Made by a program: the position numbers and the translations under genes. This document shows, piece after piece, positions 59,868 through 64,000 of a DNA stretch of 64,000 nt. Source of the stretch: Mesorhizobium tianshanense (lineage in GTDB: Bacteria > Pseudomonadota > Alphaproteobacteria > Rhizobiales > Rhizobiaceae). The DNA lies in contig NZ_VLKT01000031.1 in NCBI RefSeq assembly GCF_007830515.1, positions 1 to 64,000 on the forward strand. The letters are read 5' to 3'. Below the pieces are notes generated by a model, which did no database searches, was not told the origin of the DNA, and worked only from the letters and a program-made list of their open reading frames with translations. Position 1 is the stretch's first letter. Each line of letters opens with the position of its first letter.

Positions 59868-61238
59868 ATGGCCGGAAATTTCTCGTTCGATCAGTTGAAG
59901 AAGGCGGTCTCCAGCGGCGAGGTCGACACGGTGCTGGCCTGCATCGTCGACATGCAGGGCCGGCTCGCGGGAAAGCGGTTCCTGGCGCAGTATTTCGTCG
60001 ATTCCGCACATGACGAGACGCATGGCTGCAACTATCTGCTGGCCGCCGACATCGATATGGAACCGGTGCCCGGCTACAAGGCGGCGAGTTGGTCGAAGGG
60101 CTACGGCGACTTCGTCATGAAGCCCGATATGTCGACGCTGCGGCGCATTCCATGGCTGGAAAAGACGGCGCTGGTGATCTGCGACGTGCTCGACCACCAC
60201 ACCCATGACGACCTGCCGCATTCGCCGCGCGCCATGCTGAAGAAGCAGGTCAAGCGGCTGAGCGAACGTGGCTATATCGGCTATTTCGCCTCCGAGCTCG
60301 AATTCTACCTGTTCAACGAGACCTATGATTCCGCCCGCAAGAAGCACTGGCAGGGCCTCGATACTGCTTCGCCCTATATCGGCGATTATCAGATCGGCAT
60401 CACTACCAAGGAAGAAGGCGTCATGCGCCGGCTGCGCAACGAGATGGAGGCGGCCGGCATTCCGATCGAGAATTCCAAGGGCGAGTGGGGTCCAGGCCAG
60501 GAAGAAATCAATGTGCGCTATGCCGAGGCGCTCGACATGGCCGACCGCCACGTCATCCTGAAGAACGGTGCCAAGGAAATCGCCGAGTCCGAAGGCAAGG
60601 CGATCTCGTTCATGGCCAAGTACAATTACGGGCTCGCCGGAAATTCCAGCCACATCCACAATTCGTTGTGGAGCGCCGACGGCAAGACGCCGCTGTTCTA
60701 CGACAAAAAGGCTGACTGGACGCTGTCGACGCTCGGCCAGCAATGGGCGGCCGGCCAGCTCAAATACGCCAAGGAATTCACCTGGTTCCTGGCGCCCTAC
60801 ATCAACTCCTACAAGCGCTTCCAGGCCGGCACATTCGCGCCGACCAAGATCATGTGGAGCGAGGACAACCGCACCGCCGGCTTCCGCCTGTGCGGCGAGG
60901 GCACCAAGGGCATCCGCATGGAGTGCCGCATCGGCGGCGCCGACCTCAACCCCTACCTCGCATTCGCGGCGCTGACCGCGGCTGGCCTTGCCGGCATCGA
61001 TGAAAAGCTCGAACTGCAAAAGCCCTTCGTCGGTGACGCCTATCAGGCGTCGCGCCTGCCGGAAATCCCGAAGACGCTGCGCGACGCGACAGAGACGCTG
61101 GCGAAGTCAAAGATGCTGAAGCAGGCGTTCGGCGAGGACGTGCTCGAACATTATGTTCACACCGCACACTGGGAGCAGTTCGAATACGACCGCCGGATTA
61201 CAGACTGGGAACTGCACAGGGGGTTCGAGCGCTATTAA
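59868..61238 (+). CDS. Glutamine-synthetase-like ligase (gamma-glutamyl amine type)
   Basis: This 456-residue enzyme has the GS catalytic domain: YIGYFASELEFYLFNETYDS, EWGPGQEEINVRYAEALDMA, NYGLAGNSSHIHNSLWSADG (His motif), NSYKRFQAGTFAPTKIMWSE and GTKGIRMECRIGGADLNPYL. It lacks the adenylylation-site context of GlnA and best fits PuuA-like gamma-glutamyl ligases. Substrate unknown; the cluster suggests amine or amino-acid derivative catabolism. Confidence 0.85.
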   Translation: MAGNFSFDQLKKAVSSGEVDTVLACIVDMQGRLAGKRFLAQYFVDSAHDETHGCNYLLAADIDMEPVPGYKAASWSKGYGDFVMKPDMSTLRRIPWLEKTALVICDVLDHHTHDDLPHSPRAMLKKQVKRLSERGYIGYFASELEFYLFNETYDSARKKHWQGLDTASPYIGDYQIGITTKEEGVMRRLRNEMEAAGIPIENSKGEWGPGQEEINVRYAEALDMADRHVILKNGAKEIAESEGKAISFMAKYNYGLAGNSSHIHNSLWSADGKTPLFYDKKADWTLSTLGQQWAAGQLKYAKEFTWFLAPYINSYKRFQAGTFAPTKIMWSEDNRTAGFRLCGEGTKGIRMECRIGGADLNPYLAFAALTAAGLAGIDEKLELQKPFVGDAYQASRLPEIPKTLRDATETLAKSKMLKQAFGEDVLEHYVHTAHWEQFEYDRRITDWELHRGFERY

Positions 61239-61277
61239 AGCTGTAGTTTGCATTGATTTCATCCAATTAAAGCTGTA
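61234..61277. promoter_or_regulatory. Two direct 12-bp repeats ATTAAAGCTGTA, candidate toxin-antitoxin operator
   Basis: Two identical copies start 32 bp apart (about three helical turns), at 61,234 and 61,266, just upstream of the antitoxin gene. The first overlaps the end of the ligase gene. The spacing suits co-operative binding of an autoregulatory antitoxin. Confidence 0.55.
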
Positions 61278-61310
61278 CTCTTGATCGGTTTCGGCTCAGG
61301 AGGTGCGAAA

Positions 61311-61721
61311 ATGGGAAAGTATTCGCCGTTGCGTTCGTATCTGTTGTCTCAGGATAAGGAGCGGATTCCGATGTCGTTCAATGACATCGAGAGGCTGATC
61401 GGTGAGAAGCTGCCTGCCTCGAAACAGTACCCGGCCTGGTGGAGCAACAATCCCAGCAACAATCCCATGACGAAGGAATGGTTGGCCGCCGGGTTCCAAA
61501 CCGAGTCCGTCAACATTGCCGGCGGCAATCTGGTGTTTCGACGTGTCCGGGTAATTTCAGGTGAGGTGGGCGGCTTTGGTGAATCGGCTCAGTCTGAAAT
61601 CGGTGGAGTAGCGTCACGTCATCCGATCTTCGGCTGCATGAAAGGCACGCTTACGATCATTCCTGATGTCGATCTGACCGAGCCTGCCGACCCGGATTGG
61701 GGCAAAGTCTATGAGGACTGA
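61311..61721 (+). CDS. Antitoxin-like protein partner of a PIN toxin
   Basis: This 136-residue protein has an N-terminal domain (GKYSPLRSYLLSQDKERIPM, SFNDIERLIGEKLPASKQYP, AWWSNNPSNN), a small DNA-binding-like module of the DUF7662 type as I remember it, and a C-terminal tail HPIFGCMKGTLTIIPDVDLT, EPADPDWGKVYED that matches the toxin-wrapping tail of VapB antitoxins. The ATG at 61,311 follows GGAGGTGCGAAA. It overlaps the toxin gene by 11 bases. Confidence 0.75.
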   Translation: MGKYSPLRSYLLSQDKERIPMSFNDIERLIGEKLPASKQYPAWWSNNPSNNPMTKEWLAAGFQTESVNIAGGNLVFRRVRVISGEVGGFGESAQSEIGGVASRHPIFGCMKGTLTIIPDVDLTEPADPDWGKVYED

Positions 61722-62127
61722 AAATCTTCTTTTGGACACCTGCGCGGTCATCTGGATATCGCAAGACGAGCCGATCGCCGATGCGGCCGTCGCGGCCATA
61801 GGTAAGGTTCCGAAGTCCGGCACGCTGAATGTGTCGGTCATGACTGCATGGGAAATGGGTATGCTGGTTTCGAAGGGCAGGCTGCCATCGACAAAGACCC
61901 CGGAGCGCTGGTTCAACGAGTTCGTCGAGGCGGCTGCCATCGACGTGGAAGGCGTCACTCCGCGGATACTTGTCGCTGCATCCTATCTGCCTGGTGCAGT
62001 GCATAATGATCCGATGGATCGAATTCTCATCGCAACTGCACGAGAGCGCGATCTGACGATCATAACGCGCGACCGAGCCATTCTGGCCTATGCCGCCCAG
62101 GGCCACGTTCGGGCAATCGCCTGCTAA
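61711..62127 (+). CDS. PIN-domain toxin (VapC-like)
   Basis: This 138-residue protein has the PIN acidic residues: LLLDTCAVIWISQDEPI (first Asp), SVMTAWEMGML (Glu) and DPMDRILIATARERDLTIIT, RDRAILAYA (third and fourth Asp). VapC toxins cleave tRNA or rRNA. The tight overlap with the upstream antitoxin supports a working pair. It sits inside a metabolic cluster and looks inserted there. Confidence 0.88.
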   Translation: MRTENLLLDTCAVIWISQDEPIADAAVAAIGKVPKSGTLNVSVMTAWEMGMLVSKGRLPSTKTPERWFNEFVEAAAIDVEGVTPRILVAASYLPGAVHNDPMDRILIATARERDLTIITRDRAILAYAAQGHVRAIAC

Positions 62128-62150
62128 AAACAAACAACTGGAGACGCCAC

Positions 62151-63536
62151 TTGGAAACCGTGAAAATAAAATCCCCCGTCGACGGTTCGATCTATGCTGA
62201 GCGGTCTGTAGCCACGGACCAGGCGATCAACGCCGCGGTCGAGCGCGCCAAGGCGGCGCAGGAGAAATGGGCTGAGACGCCGGTCGTCGAGCGCGGCAAG
62301 TACATGCTGGCCATGCTGGAAGCGCTGGTCGCCATGAGCGACGAAATCGTGCCGGAGATCGCCTGGCAGATGGGCCGCCCGGTGCGTTATGGCGGCGAGT
62401 TCGGCGGCGTCAAGGAACGTACCAACTACATGGTCGAGATCGCGGAGGCGGCCCTCAAGCCGGTGATGGCGTCCAATCCCAAGGACGGGTTTCGCCGCTA
62501 TGTGAAGAAGGTGCCGCTCGGCGTGGTCATGGTGATCGCGCCGTGGAACTATCCCTATCTCACCGCCGTCAACACCATCGTGCCGGCGCTGATGGCCGGC
62601 AGCGCCGTCATCCTCAAGCATGCGGCGCAGACGCTGCTGGTTGGCGAACGCTTTCAACAGGCTTTCGACAAGGCCGGCCTGCCGAAGGGCCTGTTCCAGA
62701 ACATCGTCATGAACCACGCCCAGACCGAGAAGCTGCTCGGCTCGGGCAAGATCGATCATGTCAACTTCACCGGCTCGGTTGCCGGCGGCCGCGCCATCGA
62801 GAAGGCCGCGGCAGGCACCTTCATGACGCTCGGCCTCGAACTCGGCGGCAAGGACCCCGCCTATGTCCTGGCCGATGCCAAGATGGATCATGCCGTCGCC
62901 AATCTGGTCGACGGCGCCTTCTACAATTCCGGCCAGTGCTGCTGCGGCATCGAGCGCGTCTATGTGCACGAAAAGGTCTATGACGAATTCGTCGAAGGCT
63001 TCATCGCCGAGACCAAAAACTATGTCGTCGGCAATCCGCTCGACCAGGCGACGACGATGGGGCCGATGGCGCAGGCGCGCTTTGCCGACCTGATCCGCGA
63101 GCAGAAGGCCGAGGCGCTGCGCAAGGGCGCCAAGGCGCACGTCAACATGAAGGTGGCCAACGACGAGCAAGGTTCGCCCTATCTGGCGCCGGAAGTGCTG
63201 ACCGGGGTCGACCACCAGATGAGCGTCATGCGCGAGGAGAGTTTTGGGCCGATCGTCGGCATCATGAAGGTGCGCAACGACGAGGAGGCGATCGCCCTGA
63301 TGAACAACAGCCCCTACGGGCTGACGGCCTCGATCTGGACTGGAGACATCGAGCATGCGGTGGCGATCGGCGACCGGGTCGAGACCGGCACCGTGTTCAT
63401 GAACCGCTGCGACTATCTCGATCCGGCGCTGGTCTGGACCGGTGTCAAGGACACCGGCAAGGGCGCCGCCCTGTCGGCCATCGGCTACGACAATCTGACG
63501 AGGCCGAAATCATATCATCTGCGTGAAACGACCTGA
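62151..63536 (+). CDS. Aldehyde dehydrogenase family enzyme
   Basis: This 461-residue enzyme starts at TTG (62,151) after GGAG. It has the NAD site GVVMVIAPWNYPYLTAVNTI, the glutamate LGLELGGKDPAYVL, the catalytic cysteine within NSGQCCCGIERVYVHE and REESFGPIVG, VFMNRCDYLDPALVWTGVKD. It oxidises an aldehyde to its acid. The following iron alcohol dehydrogenase suggests a two-step oxidation of an alcohol or amine-derived aldehyde. Confidence 0.9.
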   Translation: METVKIKSPVDGSIYAERSVATDQAINAAVERAKAAQEKWAETPVVERGKYMLAMLEALVAMSDEIVPEIAWQMGRPVRYGGEFGGVKERTNYMVEIAEAALKPVMASNPKDGFRRYVKKVPLGVVMVIAPWNYPYLTAVNTIVPALMAGSAVILKHAAQTLLVGERFQQAFDKAGLPKGLFQNIVMNHAQTEKLLGSGKIDHVNFTGSVAGGRAIEKAAAGTFMTLGLELGGKDPAYVLADAKMDHAVANLVDGAFYNSGQCCCGIERVYVHEKVYDEFVEGFIAETKNYVVGNPLDQATTMGPMAQARFADLIREQKAEALRKGAKAHVNMKVANDEQGSPYLAPEVLTGVDHQMSVMREESFGPIVGIMKVRNDEEAIALMNNSPYGLTASIWTGDIEHAVAIGDRVETGTVFMNRCDYLDPALVWTGVKDTGKGAALSAIGYDNLTRPKSYHLRETT

Positions 63537-63553
63537 TTTTCCGAAAGAACAAA

Positions 63554-64000
63554 ATGTCAAAACTCATTTCCAAATGGAACTACCCGACGACCGTGCGCTT
63601 CGGCGCGGGGCGCATCAAGGAATTGCCTGATGTGCTTGATGCCACCGGCATCAAGCGGCCGCTGTTCGTCACCGATCCAGGGCTGGCGAAGCTGCCAGTG
63701 GTCGCCTCGACGCTGAAGATCCTCGACGACGCGAAGGTACCCTATGGGGTGTTCTCCGAGGTGAAGCCGAACCCGGTGGACTCCAACCTGACCGCCGGCA
63801 TCGCGGTGTTCAAGAAGGGAAAGCATGACGGCGTCATCGCCTTCGGCGGCGGCTCGGCGCTCGATCTCGGCAAACTGATCGCCTTCCAGGCAGGCCAGAC
63901 GCGGCCGGTCTGGGATTTCGAGGATGTCGGCGACTGGTGGACGCGCGCCAACTCCGATGCGATCGCACCGATCATCGCCGTGCCGACCACGGCTGGCACC
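63554..64000 (+). CDS. Iron-containing alcohol dehydrogenase, N-terminal part (cut by window edge)
   Basis: The ATG at 63,554 opens a frame that runs off the window with no stop. The product (LISKWNYPTTVRFGAGRIKE, RPLFVTDPGLAKLPVV, NPVDSNLTAGIAVFKKGKHD, GVIAFGGGSALDLGKLIAF, IIAVPTTAGT) has the GGGS nucleotide-binding motif of group III Fe-ADHs. The metal-binding His/Asp residues lie beyond the window. It starts 17 bases after the aldehyde dehydrogenase stop. Confidence 0.9.
   Translation, partial: MSKLISKWNYPTTVRFGAGRIKELPDVLDATGIKRPLFVTDPGLAKLPVVASTLKILDDAKVPYGVFSEVKPNPVDSNLTAGIAVFKKGKHDGVIAFGGGSALDLGKLIAFQAGQTRPVWDFEDVGDWWTRANSDAIAPIIAVPTTAGT

Noticed and set aside
1..64000. CRISPR array or Cas genes
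   Set aside because: No regularly spaced repeats of 25-40 bp and no Cas-like protein were seen; the only tandem repeat (55,870-55,920) is contiguous and operator-like.

Overview
The window looks like chromosomal DNA of a Rhizobiales alphaproteobacterium, most likely Mesorhizobium or a close relative. This rests on the high-GC coding, the ubiE-ubiB-coaBC order, the rhizobial palindromic repeats carrying a CCGGTT core, and the many ABC and TRAP transporters. I made the assignment from remembered family resemblance, with no database search.

Left part, about 1-33,100: an integrated mobile element. A leftward tyrosine integrase (31,665-32,987) lies next to the 3' end of a tRNA-Ser(GGA) gene (33,102-33,191), which is the likely attachment site. 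A complete-looking Trb-type conjugation operon runs toward it: traG, a CopG-like gene, trbB-C-D-E-J-L-F-G-I and a DUF2274 gene (19,340-31,243). No relaxase gene is visible, and the far end of the element lies left of the window. Between the edge and traG is a cargo zone of mixed composition. It holds IS and integrase remnants (IS110 tail, truncated XerC-like gene, truncated 5'-3' exonuclease, IS5-like fragment, UvrD-like fragment) and a series of modules that look like biological-conflict systems: a metallopeptidase plus metallo-beta-lactamase-fold pair bracketed by imperfect direct repeats; a membrane-anchored patatin phospholipase with a damaged upstream partner; an HD phosphohydrolase paired with a YwgA-like protein; and a two-armed locus at 12.0-17.3 kb. 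In that locus a leftward Xre regulator - ImmA/IrrE peptidase - exonuclease I-like operon is divergent from a rightward operon encoding a double ubiquitin-like protein, an E2-like protein without a usable cysteine, a JAMM peptidase and an E1/ThiF enzyme. This two-armed locus is the strongest candidate for a little-described system.

Right part, 33,200-64,000: mostly core metabolism. msrA is followed by a nucleoside uptake and salvage cluster (BMP-type binding protein, ABC ATPase, two permeases, cdd, purine nucleoside phosphorylase, deoA, and the reverse-strand upp and add). Next come ubiE, ubiB and coaBC. This coaBC carries an added N-terminal ribbon-helix-helix domain. Then follow a TetR operon, an MFS exporter, a DUF992 exported protein, a TPR lipoprotein and rpsU. 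The last block is an RpiR-controlled cluster: RpiR regulator, N-formylglutamate amidohydrolase, a TRAP transporter (dctQ, dctM, dctP) and a glutamine-synthetase-like ligase. A PIN toxin-antitoxin pair interrupts the run before an aldehyde dehydrogenase and an iron-type alcohol dehydrogenase that continues past the window edge.

No CRISPR array, rRNA gene or second tRNA was seen.
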